Assembly (NCBI GenBank): GCA_016286055.1
Contig: JAEERW010000003.1
Location: 310,001 to 374,000 of the forward strand
Origin: Bacteroidales bacterium
GTDB taxonomy: Bacteria; Bacteroidota; Bacteroidia; Bacteroidales; UBA3824
DNA length: 64,000 nucleotides
Direction of reading: 5' to 3'
The notes beneath the pieces were generated by a model. The model searched no databases and had not been told where the DNA came from. It saw nothing but the letters and a program-made list of their open reading frames with translations. Shown here in pieces: positions 1 to 8,024 of this stretch (within the stretch, counting starts at the first letter, position 1; each line of letters starts with the position of its first letter). The position numbers and the translations under genes are program-made.

Positions 1-684
1 TTTGGCACAGAGGTTTACCATCGATGAAAATTCTTTTGGCAATACGTTTGCTATTACTGATATTACGCCCGTTGCGCCAAGAGAGTACATCGGCAAAGTG
101 AGTGCATCGTCGCCAGAAATCAACGATAGACTTTCTGGTTTGGTTTTGATAATGTTCATTATCTGAGCCATATTGCCGCTTGCCTCTTTTACTGCTATGA
201 TTTTTGGACAGTCTTTGGCAAGTTGCACTACGGTTTGAGCGTCCACATTGCGTGATGTTCTTCCGGGCACATTATAGATCACGATTGGCAACGGACTTGC
301 TGTGGCTATTGCCTTAAAATGCTCGTAAATGCCTCTTTGATTGGGCTTTGTGTAAAATGGCGAAATGCTAAGTATGGCATCGATTCCTTTAAGGTCGGTG
401 TTTTTGATTTCGTCGATGATGGCGGCTGTGTTGTTGCCACCGATGCCGTACATTATTGGAACTCTGTTGTTTACGTATTCCACAACGAACTTTCTCAGTT
501 GTTGGCGTTCTTGCGGAGTAAGAGTAGATGGCTCTCCTGTGGTTCCTTGCATGGCTATGAAGTTGATTCCGCCGTCAATTATATAGTCTAAAAGGCTTTG
601 TAGTGAGGGGTAATCGATATTTCCGTTGTTGTCGAACGGCGTTATTAAGGCTACGCCTGTGCCGTTAAATAATTCACTCTGCAT
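1..684 (-). CDS. dapA: 4-hydroxy-tetrahydrodipicolinate synthase (C-terminus off the left edge)
   Basis: Condenses pyruvate with aspartate semialdehyde, the first committed step of lysine and diaminopimelate synthesis, in the cytoplasm. The 228 visible codons begin MQSELFNGTGVALITPF and carry the family landmarks in order: GTTGEPSTL (substrate loop), YNVPGRTS (catalytic tyrosine) and AVKEASGN (Schiff-base lysine), then SGDD. The family is about 295 residues, so roughly the last 65 lie beyond position 1. The start at 684 gives the usual N-terminus. It lies 53 bases downstream of the 738-1289 gene on the same strand and is probably cotranscribed with it. Identity is very secure. Confidence 0.96.
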   Translation of the reverse strand, partial: MQSELFNGTGVALITPFDNNGNIDYPSLQSLLDYIIDGGINFIAMQGTTGEPSTLTPQERQQLRKFVVEYVNNRVPIMYGIGGNNTAAIIDEIKNTDLKGIDAILSISPFYTKPNQRGIYEHFKAIATASPLPIVIYNVPGRTSRNVDAQTVVQLAKDCPKIIAVKEASGNMAQIMNIIKTKPESLSLISGDDALTLPMYSLGATGVISVIANVLPKEFSSMVNLCAK

Positions 685-737
685 ATTGGAGTTGTGCTTT
701 TGATTATTTGATTATTGTGTTTTAGATTTTGGCATCC

Positions 738-1289
738 TTATTTGCGGGATATTACCGTAAGATACTGCTTAATTCTGTTGATTAGTTCGTCAGTTTCAGG
801 AACGCGTCCGTCTTTGTATTCGAGTGCAAAGTCGGCAAAGTCGTTTTCTTTAAACTTCATCGACACTTTAAACTTGGCTTTCGACAGCCCCATCACATAG
901 TCCACGCAAAGATTTTCCGTGGTGCAAATGTTTATAAGTATGTCGTAGTCGGTGTTTATAAAGTCTTCCACGTGTTGGTTTTTCGGATATCCCAGCAATG
1001 TGGTCTTCTCTATCGAAAAGAGCCTGATGTTTGGGCTGGGCGTGTAGTAACGCAGCATCTCCTCGTTGAGTACCATTCCTAAGGCGTTCACGTTTTTGCC
1101 ACTCTCCACAAGACTGGTGATAAATCGTCTTGCCGAAAAATAATTGGCCTGTATAGTGGAGTCGAAAAGCAACCCTATTGTGGTGGCCGAGTCGATATTG
1201 TGGTACGATTTCTGCCGATGCACTTTCTCCGCCTTCTTTCGAAGCCGTTTGCATCCCATTTTCTGCCGTGTCTGTAATAAAAATTTCAT
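738..1289 (-). CDS. DUF6913-like conserved Bacteroidota protein
   Basis: A 183-residue soluble protein with a strongly basic N-terminus (many Lys/Arg in the first 28 residues) and no signal peptide or membrane segment. The body alternates hydrophobic strands and helices (TIGLLFDST, YDILINICT). It resembles the small Bacteroidota family annotated DUF6913, which I recall as commonly next to dapA; that is from memory, not a search. Here it directly precedes dapA on the minus strand with a 53-base gap, so a shared transcript is likely. No catalytic motif is visible, and function is unknown. Confidence 0.7.
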   Translation of the reverse strand: MKFLLQTRQKMGCKRLRKKAEKVHRQKSYHNIDSATTIGLLFDSTIQANYFSARRFITSLVESGKNVNALGMVLNEEMLRYYTPSPNIRLFSIEKTTLLGYPKNQHVEDFINTDYDILINICTTENLCVDYVMGLSKAKFKVSMKFKENDFADFALEYKDGRVPETDELINRIKQYLTVISRK

Positions 1290-1363
1290 ACCGCAATGTT
1301 ACTAAAAAAAAACGATTTCGGCATCAATCTTTATGTTATTTTATTATGAATGGGCATTTTTTT

Positions 1364-1909
1364 TCAAAATCCACGGTAACGGTATCCATATCCGCCGTAC
1401 ACTGGATAAATATTGTGCGATTGCGAAACTTTAAAACCTATTGACAATGAGGGTGTTATCTGATATGTTGCCCCAAATGTCGCCATATAGCCGTCGTTTG
1501 CCGAATTGTATCGTGTACGTGGCTCGCCGTAATGGTTGTTGGCGTAGATTATGCTGCCCGTTAATAGCAGACGTTCAGATGCAAGATACGACGCTTCTAC
1601 ACTGTAATAGTTGGTTATTGTTCTAAGTTTTTGATACGTAGGCGCTTCTTCGTAATCTGAAAATACTGGTGCTTTGAGACTTGAAAACGACATTCCAAAA
1701 CCTACGTTCACGTGAAAACGCTTGTCGAGGCCGTATTTGGCATGGCGGTTTTTGCTCTCACGTATGCTTTCGCGCACAGGGGTCTGAGCATATGGCTCTG
1801 CCTGATACAGTTGAAATGTAGTGTCTGAGTGTTGATATTCAATTATTTCCTGCGCCCAGACGTTTGCTGAAAACAGCGACGCACATATTATTATGGCTAA
1901 TTTTTTCAT
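1364..1909 (-). CDS. Small secreted outer-membrane beta-barrel-like protein
   Basis: 181 residues with a clear signal peptide (MKKLAIIICASLFSANVWA, cleavage before QE). The mature part has alternating-hydrophobicity strands (RFHVNVGFGMSF, YYSVEASYLASERLLLTGSIIYA, YMATFGATYQITPSLSIGFKVS) and ends in an aromatic residue (YRGF), as outer-membrane barrels do. The last segment is Gly/Tyr-rich (YGGYGYRYRGF). It is too short for a TonB receptor and resembles an 8-stranded barrel. The gene stands alone between the DUF6913-like gene and the divergent SiaC-family gene. Specific function cannot be assigned. Confidence 0.7.
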   Translation of the reverse strand: MKKLAIIICASLFSANVWAQEIIEYQHSDTTFQLYQAEPYAQTPVRESIRESKNRHAKYGLDKRFHVNVGFGMSFSSLKAPVFSDYEEAPTYQKLRTITNYYSVEASYLASERLLLTGSIIYANNHYGEPRTRYNSANDGYMATFGATYQITPSLSIGFKVSQSHNIYPVYGGYGYRYRGF

Positions 1910-2039
1910 AAGGCTGTGTTATAAACTTTTCAAGCGTAAAGATACTGATTTAAATCATATATGCTACCGTTGTTAAAAACTTTTAACACATTTTTTCAAA
2001 AATATCTACTTTGAGTTGATTTACTAAAAAAAAAAATAG

Positions 2040-2047
2040 TATCTTTG
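2040..2047 (+). promoter_or_regulatory. -7 element of the SiaC-family gene (TATCTTTG)
   Basis: TATCTTTG followed by CGC matches the Bacteroidota TAnnTTTG element. A TTGA at 2016-2019 is a plausible -33 partner 20 bases upstream. It lies about 77 bases before the chosen ATG at 2124. Confidence 0.55.
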
Positions 2048-2123
2048 CGCAAAATATTGCAAAGTTCAAATGATTGTTGTTACTTTGCACTTGAAAAATG
2101 CTTACACATTATATAATATAGAG

Positions 2124-2525
2124 ATGCAACATTTACAAATTGCGGAAACCGCAAAAAGTCCATATATCAACTTCGACTGCGATAACGGATATTTAGAAGT
2201 GAGAGGACGTTCTATTATCGAGAACACTTTCGCCTTTTACGAGCCGGTGTTCAAGGTGCTTAGCGAATACGTGCAGAATCCCCAAGACAAAACTACTGTG
2301 CACCTATCTCTCGACTATTACAATACCAGTTCCCAGATTTGGATCTACAACATTCTCAAAGAGTTGAACAAAATCAACGAAATACCAGGAAAGGATGTGG
2401 ATATTATCTGGTATTACAGCGACAGCGATCTTTTAGAAGCAGGACGTGATTTCCAAAACGTATCCAAAGTGCCTATTGTGTTAAAAGAGACTGGTGAAGG
2501 TTTTGGCGACGAAGAAGAAATTTAG
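2124..2525 (+). CDS. SiaC-family regulatory phosphoprotein (DUF1987)
   Basis: A 133-residue cytoplasmic protein of the DUF1987/SiaC family. In Pseudomonas, SiaC is phosphorylated on a threonine by the kinase SiaB, dephosphorylated by SiaA, and controls a diguanylate cyclase. The family pattern is clear: FDCDNGYLEVRGRS, then FYEPVFKVLSEYV, then LSLDYYNTSS. Counting from the ATG at 2124, the threonine of NTSS is residue 68, the number reported for the SiaC phosphosite. An in-frame ATG exists 54 bases upstream (2070), but 2124 gives the family length. No SiaA or SiaB gene is adjacent. A membrane protein follows after 27 bases. A second paralogue lies at 10056-10433. Confidence 0.85.
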   Translation: MQHLQIAETAKSPYINFDCDNGYLEVRGRSIIENTFAFYEPVFKVLSEYVQNPQDKTTVHLSLDYYNTSSQIWIYNILKELNKINEIPGKDVDIIWYYSDSDLLEAGRDFQNVSKVPIVLKETGEGFGDEEEI

Positions 2526-2552
2526 CATAGCATATATCTAAAATCATTTGTT

Positions 2553-3071
2553 ATGAATACCGTTGCGCCACTTTTGAAACTCAAAAAGTACTTCGTTAAA
2601 CGTATAATCATACTTTTGGCGCTGTATATCGTGGCTTTGGTGTTGTCAAATCTTAAAGTGTTTTCGCACCCTATTCTGTACAACCCTTACGCTATAATGG
2701 TGCTGCAATATATTTCTATTATCGCCTCGGGTATTCTTGTGGTTATCGGTTATAAACGCTATGCCCAAAGTGTAGCCGATTATAAGGATAAAGATGACGA
2801 AGATGCTAAACGACTCGTGTATATAAGGGCTAATAGGTTTCAAAACAACTTGATTTTCATTGCGTTGCTGCTAAATATTTTTTTATTGTTGCTCACTTTC
2901 AACCGTATGTTCGCCTTTATTGCGGCTATCTGCTTTGTGTTCAACTTGATTTATATGCCTTCCGACGATAAGTTTATTAGCGACTTTGTGGAACAAATCG
3001 ACGAGGAACGCTACGAAACTGAAATCAACCGTCAGGACGAAAATAATATCAATCATAATTTTGAATCTTAA
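2553..3071 (+). CDS. Four-helix inner-membrane protein of unknown function
   Basis: 172 residues. Two N-terminal transmembrane helices (IIILLALYIVALVLS; MVLQYISIIASGILVVIGY) are followed by a charged cytoplasmic loop (residues about 72-93, rich in Asp/Lys) and two more helices (LIFIALLLNIFLLLLTF; MFAFIAAICFVFNLIY). The tail is acidic and polar. No signal peptide or known catalytic motif is visible. It follows the SiaC-family gene by 27 bases on the same strand, so it is likely cotranscribed and may be the membrane partner of that protein, but this is only context. The family was not recognised. Confidence 0.7.
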   Translation: MNTVAPLLKLKKYFVKRIIILLALYIVALVLSNLKVFSHPILYNPYAIMVLQYISIIASGILVVIGYKRYAQSVADYKDKDDEDAKRLVYIRANRFQNNLIFIALLLNIFLLLLTFNRMFAFIAAICFVFNLIYMPSDDKFISDFVEQIDEERYETEINRQDENNINHNFES

Positions 3072-3223
3072 TTCCACGTATTTTATTTGTCTATAAAACT
3101 TTATAAATGCCTTTATATCAACATGTTAAAGGTAGGTAAAAATGTTTGTTAATTCTAATGGGTAATAATTTAAATAAAATAGTAAAAATGATAAATAAAA
3201 TTTGCAAAAAGTTTACTATATTG

Positions 3224-3254
3224 TTTGTTTGTTAAAGTTTTATTTGTATATTTG
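3224..3254 (+). promoter_or_regulatory. Canonical Bacteroidota promoter of the HTH gene
   Basis: TTTG (3224-3227), 19-base spacer, TATATTTG (3247-3254): a near-perfect -33/-7 pair 28 bases before the ATG at 3283. The inverted octamers AAAGTTTA (3209-3216) and TAAACTTT (3260-3267) flank it and could be an operator. Confidence 0.75.
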
Positions 3255-3282
3255 AGTCGTTAAACTTTAATACTCTACTCTT

Positions 3283-3486
3283 ATGACTCAATCGTACACA
3301 TTAGAACAATTTGCCGAAATGTTTCTTGTAAACACACACACGGTATCACGGTGGCTCAGCATCGGAATGATTAAGGGCGAACCTCAGTCAAACAACACTC
3401 GTTGGCTTATACCAAAAAGCGAAGTTAATACTGTTAATTCGCTTAATATCAGGTATTTAAAAGCCTCTCCACTTATTTACGAATAA
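3283..3486 (+). CDS. Small helix-turn-helix (excisionase/MerR-like) DNA-binding protein
   Basis: 67 residues. The first 50 form an HTH_17-type winged helix: YTLEQFAEMFLVNTHTVSRW is the HTH, followed by the basic wing (TRWLIPKSEV). Such domains occur in excisionases and in small MerR-like regulators. The gene stands alone in a very AT-rich stretch behind an almost perfect promoter. An inverted repeat around that promoter suggests autoregulation. No integrase or att-like repeat is seen nearby, so an excisionase role is unsupported. Function beyond DNA binding is unknown. Confidence 0.75.
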   Translation: MTQSYTLEQFAEMFLVNTHTVSRWLSIGMIKGEPQSNNTRWLIPKSEVNTVNSLNIRYLKASPLIYE

Positions 3487-3557
3487 GATCTTTTGCCTCA
3501 ATGCCTACGCAGCCTTAAAAAAATTGTTTTTTCCTAATCGCGTATTTGTTTTTTTTG

Positions 3558-3565
3558 TATCTTTG
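3558..3565 (+). promoter_or_regulatory. -7 element of the polyamine operon (TATCTTTG)
   Basis: TATCTTTG lies 32 bases before the ATG at 3598. It matches TAnnTTTG, but no well-spaced TTTG is evident upstream; only a T-run lies near 3527-3532. Confidence 0.55.
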
Positions 3566-3597
3566 TTCTATATAACAAACAATTTAAATACAGAACA

Positions 3598-4857
3598 ATG
3601 AGCAAAGTTTTAGTTATAGGCTGCGGAGGCGTGGCAAGCGTCGCCATAGCAAAGATATGTCAAAACAGCGCAGTGTTTACCGACATGTGCATCGCCAGCC
3701 GCACGCTCTCTAAGTGCGACGCTATGAGAGATAAGTGGCAGCCAACCACTTCTACCAAGATTACTACCGCCCAGGTTGACGCCAATTCTAAGGAGCAATT
3801 GGTGTCGCTTATCAATAGTTACAAACCCGACTTGGTACTGCACCTCGGTCTTCCTTATCACGACCTTGTGATTATGGATGCTTGCGTAGAGTGCAAGGTA
3901 AACTACGTAGATACAGCATCTTACGAACCTGAGGATATCGACGAACCCGTTTGGCGTGCCAAATATGAAAAACGTGTAAAAGAGAAGGGCTTTGTTGCAT
4001 ATTTCGACTATTCCGATCAGTGGGAGAGAAACGACGCTTTTAAAAAGGCAGGCAAGATGGCTCTGCTCGGCGGTGGTTTCGACCCAGGTGTTACCAACGT
4101 GTTTATCGCCTACGCTAAAAAACACTATTTCGACACAATTGAATATGTTGACATTCTCGACTGCAACGGCGGCGACCACGGATATCCGTTTGCTACCAAC
4201 TTCAACCCCGAAATCAATCTCCGCGAGGTTTCCGCTCCGGGCGACTATTTCGAAAACGGCAAATGGGTTGGCGTGCCCGCTATGTCGGTTAAGCGTGTTT
4301 ACGATTTTCCCGAGGTAGGGCAGAAGGATATGTATCTGCTTCACCACGAGGAGATTGAGTCGCTCACTACCAACTTCCCCGAAATCAAGCGTATGCGTTT
4401 CTTTATGACTTTCGGTCAAAGTTACCTTACTCACATGAAATGTCTCGAAAATGTGGGTATGCTCAGCACTATTCCTATTGATTTTGAGGGACATAAGATT
4501 GTTCCTATCCAATTCCTAAAAGCACTCTTGCCCGATCCGTCTACTCTCGGACCGCGTACCGTAGGCAAAACCAATATCGGTTGTATCTTCACTGGCGTAA
4601 AGGACGGTAAAAAACGCACCTTATATATATATAATGTGTGCGACCATCAAGAATGTTACAAAGAGGTTGGCTCTCAGGCAATTAGTTATACCACTGGTGT
4701 TCCTGCTATGATTTCGGCGGCAATGGTGGCTACCGGTACTTGGAAGGGCACGGGCGTTTTCAATCTCGAAAACTTCGACCCCGATCCGTTTATGGATATG
4801 CTCAACAAGTTCGGTCTGCCGTGGAATGTGCAAGAAAATCCTGTTTTGGTTGATTAA
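3598..4857 (+). CDS. Carboxynorspermidine/carboxyspermidine dehydrogenase (saccharopine dehydrogenase family)
   Basis: Reductively condenses aspartate semialdehyde with a diamine to give carboxy(nor)spermidine, using NAD(P)H. The 419-residue protein opens with a Rossmann motif (VLVIGCGGVASVAIAKI), then NYVDTASYEP and ALLGGGFDPGVTNVF, typical of saccharopine dehydrogenase relatives; the C-terminal part includes SYTTGVPAMISAAM. It is 20 bases upstream of nspC on the same strand, which fixes the assignment to the alternative spermidine route used by gut Bacteroidota instead of the S-adenosylmethionine aminopropyl route. The start follows AACAATG with a -7 box at 3558. Whether the substrate is diaminopropane or putrescine cannot be told from sequence. 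Confidence 0.92.
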   Translation: MSKVLVIGCGGVASVAIAKICQNSAVFTDMCIASRTLSKCDAMRDKWQPTTSTKITTAQVDANSKEQLVSLINSYKPDLVLHLGLPYHDLVIMDACVECKVNYVDTASYEPEDIDEPVWRAKYEKRVKEKGFVAYFDYSDQWERNDAFKKAGKMALLGGGFDPGVTNVFIAYAKKHYFDTIEYVDILDCNGGDHGYPFATNFNPEINLREVSAPGDYFENGKWVGVPAMSVKRVYDFPEVGQKDMYLLHHEEIESLTTNFPEIKRMRFFMTFGQSYLTHMKCLENVGMLSTIPIDFEGHKIVPIQFLKALLPDPSTLGPRTVGKTNIGCIFTGVKDGKKRTLYIYNVCDHQECYKEVGSQAISYTTGVPAMISAAMVATGTWKGTGVFNLENFDPDPFMDMLNKFGLPWNVQENPVLVD

Positions 4858-4877
4858 TGAAAACAATATAGTTTTGA

Positions 4878-6029
4878 ATGAAACCTCACTTCATTGAACC
4901 TGAAAAGGTGAAAACTCTTAAAAGTCTGCCCACGCCGTCGTTTGTTATCGACGAGGGCAGACTTATTGATAATCTCCTGTTGCTCAACCGTATAGAACAC
5001 GAAACAGGCTGCAAGATTCTTCTTGCACAAAAATGTTTTTCCACTTTTGCGCTCTATCCGCTTATTGGTAAGTACATTTCGGGAACCACAGCAAGTGGTA
5101 TCTACGAGGCACGTCTTGGTCACGAGGAGATGGGCAAGGAGAACCACGTGTTTGCACCCGCTTTCAAACCACAAGACATCAGCGAGTTAGACCAAATTTG
5201 CGACCATATTGTTTTCAACTCTTGGAATCAATACCGTCTTCATTCGCCCAACTGCCACCATGCGAGTCTCGGAATAAGGGTAAATCCGCAGTTCAGCACA
5301 CAAGACCACGACATCTACGACCCTTGCGCCACAGGTTCGCGTCTTGGTGTCACTATCGACCAGATGCCCGACGCTCTGCCGCCAAATATTGAGGGACTGC
5401 ATTTCCACACTCTCTGCGAACAGGGATTTGAAGATTTGGAGAGTACTTTTAATGCTTTTGAACAAAAGTTTGGCAAGTATATCCCTCATATCAAATGGCT
5501 TAACCTTGGCGGTGGACACCATATCACTCATCCCGAATACAATGTTGAAGGTTTGATTAAGTTCTTAATCCGCATCCGCGAAAAATATGGCGTGCAAATC
5601 TACCTTGAACCCGGCGAAGGCGTGGTGCTCAACTGCGGCTATATGGTCACCGAGGTGATGGACAAGGTTCGCAACGGCTTTGAAATCTTGATTTTAGATT
5701 TTAGTGCGGCGTGTCATTGTGCTGACATCATTGAGATGCCGCTTATGCCACCGATTTATCAAGCCGAAGATAATTCCGACGGCGAGCACGTGTATAGGCT
5801 CTCATCGATGACCTGTCTTGCAGGCGACGTTATTGGCGACTATTCGTTTGAAACTGAAATCAATATCGGCGACAAAATCATCATTGAGGATATGGCTCTG
5901 TATAGTATGGTCAAAACCAACACTTTCAACGGAATGCCTTTGCCCGATATTTTCTTGATGAAAAGCGATTGTTCAATAGAACTTATCAAACGTTTTGGCT
6001 ATCAAGATTTTAAGCAACGATTAGGTTGA
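4878..6029 (+). CDS. nspC: Carboxynorspermidine decarboxylase
   Basis: PLP-dependent decarboxylase of the alanine-racemase-fold group IV family; it removes CO2 from carboxy(nor)spermidine to give (nor)spermidine. The 383-residue length fits. Features: TPSFVIDEGRL near the N-terminus, LAQKCFS with the PLP lysine (residue about 51), LNLGGGHHITHPEYN (phosphate-binding glycines), YLEPGEGVV, and DFSAACHCADIIEMP with the active-site cysteine from the partner subunit. It forms a two-gene operon with the dehydrogenase upstream. A strong bidirectional terminator follows at 6048. Confidence 0.95.
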   Translation: MKPHFIEPEKVKTLKSLPTPSFVIDEGRLIDNLLLLNRIEHETGCKILLAQKCFSTFALYPLIGKYISGTTASGIYEARLGHEEMGKENHVFAPAFKPQDISELDQICDHIVFNSWNQYRLHSPNCHHASLGIRVNPQFSTQDHDIYDPCATGSRLGVTIDQMPDALPPNIEGLHFHTLCEQGFEDLESTFNAFEQKFGKYIPHIKWLNLGGGHHITHPEYNVEGLIKFLIRIREKYGVQIYLEPGEGVVLNCGYMVTEVMDKVRNGFEILILDFSAACHCADIIEMPLMPPIYQAEDNSDGEHVYRLSSMTCLAGDVIGDYSFETEINIGDKIIIEDMALYSMVKTNTFNGMPLPDIFLMKSDCSIELIKRFGYQDFKQRLG

Positions 6030-6047
6030 TTCATACCAAAGTATAAA

Positions 6048-6084
6048 ACAAAACCCCGGCACTCATGAGTGTCCGGGGTTTTGT
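6048..6084. terminator. Bidirectional rho-independent terminator between nspC and yidC
   Basis: A near-perfect palindrome: CAAAACCCCGG plus ACACTCATGAGTGT-like centre plus CCGGGGTTTTG, with T-runs on both strands. It sits between convergent nspC and yidC and can end both transcripts. Confidence 0.92.
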
Positions 6085-6101
6085 TTATAAAGGAAGATAA
6101 T

Positions 6102-8018
6102 TTATTTTTTGCGTTGTTGTTTTTTCAACTGCTCCATCTGACGGCGCTGAGCCTCTTCGAGACGTGCCATAAATCCGCTTTTCTTCTTCGGTTCTTTGGC
6201 GCTCTTTTCTGCTTTTGCTTTGAGTTTTTCAAAGAGAGCGTTCTCGTCGATATGTTTCCTGATGAAGTACAACTGAATGATACTGATAACATTAGAGAGA
6301 AAGTAATAGTAACTCAATCCTGATGAATAGTTGTTGAACCACAAAACCATCATCAAAGGCATCATCCAGAGCATAAGTTTCATACCCGGCATAGCCTGAC
6401 CAGTATCCATCTGTCCCGATGTCATTTTTTGTTGAACAATGATACCTACCGCCATCAACAAGGTGAAAAGACTTATGTGGTCACCATATAGCGGAATTGA
6501 GAAAGGTAAATCCAAAATAGAGTCATACGAGGAGAGGTCGGATGCCCAGAGGAAACTTTCCTGACGAAGTTCGATACTTGCAGGGAAGAAACGGTACATG
6601 GCAATCAATACCGGCATCTGCAACAATAGAGGCAGGCATCCGCCCAAAGGACTTGCGCCGGCACGTTTGTAAAGTTCCATTGTAGCCTGCTGTTTTTGCA
6701 TTGCCTGTTCGGGCTTGGGATACTTTTTGCCAATTTCGTCTACCATCGGTTTCAATGCACGCATCTTGGCTGACGATAAGTTGGCCTTGTAGGTCAACGG
6801 TAAAATCACAACCTTAATGATGATGGTCATCAACAAAATGATAAGTCCGTAATTGCTTATGAATGAGCCGAGCCAGTTAAACAGCGGTATAATTGCGAAC
6901 CTATTGATCCAGCCGAAGATACCCCATCCGAGCGGTACTAATTTGTCGAGGTCGAGTTCGTTAGAATCAGTGTTGCCGACAGATGTGTTGGATAGTATGC
7001 GGTATTTGTTGGGTCCGAAATAAAACGCCATCGAATCGGTTTCGCAATTGTTGGGAACGCCTATCTTGCTGCTCATAAAGAGCATGTTGCCATTGAGCGA
7101 TGTTTTCTGAGTTGATATCAACGCATTAGGAAACGATGTCTTGTTCATAATTACCGAGGAGAAAAACTGTCCCTTGTAGGCTATCCACTTGGTACTTGTG
7201 TTCAACTGCTCGTTTTTTTCACCTTCGGTTAAAATTATGCTTTCCACATCATCGTCTTCACCGGTAAACTTGTAGTAGAGTCCCGAATTCTGCACTTCCC
7301 AATCGTTGCCACGTTCGAGCACGGGTAGAAACTGATTCCAAGTGAAGTCTAAGAAACTCGAATTCTGCTTGATAAGTCCTTTGAGATTATGGAACGAAAT
7401 GGTGAAGTCTACAACGTAACTATCCTCAGGCAGATAGTAGGCAAACTCTAACCACTTGTCGTCGCCGGCATTTGCACGCAATACCACAGAGTTGTCGGTT
7501 TGCGAAGCCACGTTAAAAAAGAGGTTTTTGGTGGAGATAGCCTTGTTCCCGTTAAAGAAGTCTAGGTTCATCTCGTTGCCCGGGTCGGATTTCATCACCT
7601 CTAACGAGTCGCCGTCGTAGGTTTTGTAACCTTTGATTCTTACCGACGAAATCTGTGCGCCCTTTGAATTGAGGGTGATGTGCAGCAGGTTGTTGGCAAG
7701 GATTATTTCAGATTCCATTCCTGTTGATGCAGGTGCAAAATCTCCGAAAGTGCTTGATAATAATTCGGCACGAGCCGAGTCGCTTATTTCTGCAATGGTG
7801 TCGAGGCTCTGTGCCTGAGCCATGCGGATGCTGTCTTCCGCTTGTTTTAATAATTGTTGTTGATATTGCTCTTGTTGCACTTGTGCTATTGAATCGCGGT
7901 ATCTCCTTTGTCGTTCTACCTCTTCCTTACTCGGACGAGTGAATATCGAGAACCCTACAAATATGGCTAAGAGCAGTAAAATTCCTATTAAGGTGTTCTT
8001 ATCGAATGTGTTGTTCAT
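6102..8018 (-). CDS. yidC: Membrane protein insertase YidC
   Basis: Inserts and folds inner-membrane proteins with or without Sec. At 638 residues it has the long gram-negative form: an N-terminal membrane anchor (LIGILLLLAIFVGFSIF), a large periplasmic beta-domain to about residue 360, then the conserved core from FAIIPLFNWLG through LTYKANLSSAKMRALKP, GASPLGGCLPLLLQMPVLIAMYRFF and QQKMTSGQMD..MPGMKLMLWMMP. The core GGCLP and QMP..IA motifs are diagnostic. The tail is basic (RRQMEQLKKQQRKK), as expected for ribosome contact. It lies 6 bases downstream of the DUF349 gene, so the two are probably one transcript. Confidence 0.97.
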   Translation of the reverse strand: MNNTFDKNTLIGILLLLAIFVGFSIFTRPSKEEVERQRRYRDSIAQVQQEQYQQQLLKQAEDSIRMAQAQSLDTIAEISDSARAELLSSTFGDFAPASTGMESEIILANNLLHITLNSKGAQISSVRIKGYKTYDGDSLEVMKSDPGNEMNLDFFNGNKAISTKNLFFNVASQTDNSVVLRANAGDDKWLEFAYYLPEDSYVVDFTISFHNLKGLIKQNSSFLDFTWNQFLPVLERGNDWEVQNSGLYYKFTGEDDDVESIILTEGEKNEQLNTSTKWIAYKGQFFSSVIMNKTSFPNALISTQKTSLNGNMLFMSSKIGVPNNCETDSMAFYFGPNKYRILSNTSVGNTDSNELDLDKLVPLGWGIFGWINRFAIIPLFNWLGSFISNYGLIILLMTIIIKVVILPLTYKANLSSAKMRALKPMVDEIGKKYPKPEQAMQKQQATMELYKRAGASPLGGCLPLLLQMPVLIAMYRFFPASIELRQESFLWASDLSSYDSILDLPFSIPLYGDHISLFTLLMAVGIIVQQKMTSGQMDTGQAMPGMKLMLWMMPLMMVLWFNNYSSGLSYYYFLSNVISIIQLYFIRKHIDENALFEKLKAKAEKSAKEPKKKSGFMARLEEAQRRQMEQLKKQQRKK

Positions 8019-8024
8019 GTTTGT

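Noticed and set aside
3283-3486. Excisionase of an integrated element
   Set aside because: No integrase, att-like repeats or other mobile genes are seen near it.
3610-4512. 300-codon frame antisense to the dehydrogenase gene
   Set aside because: Fully contained within a well-identified gene, with no promoter or motif of its own.
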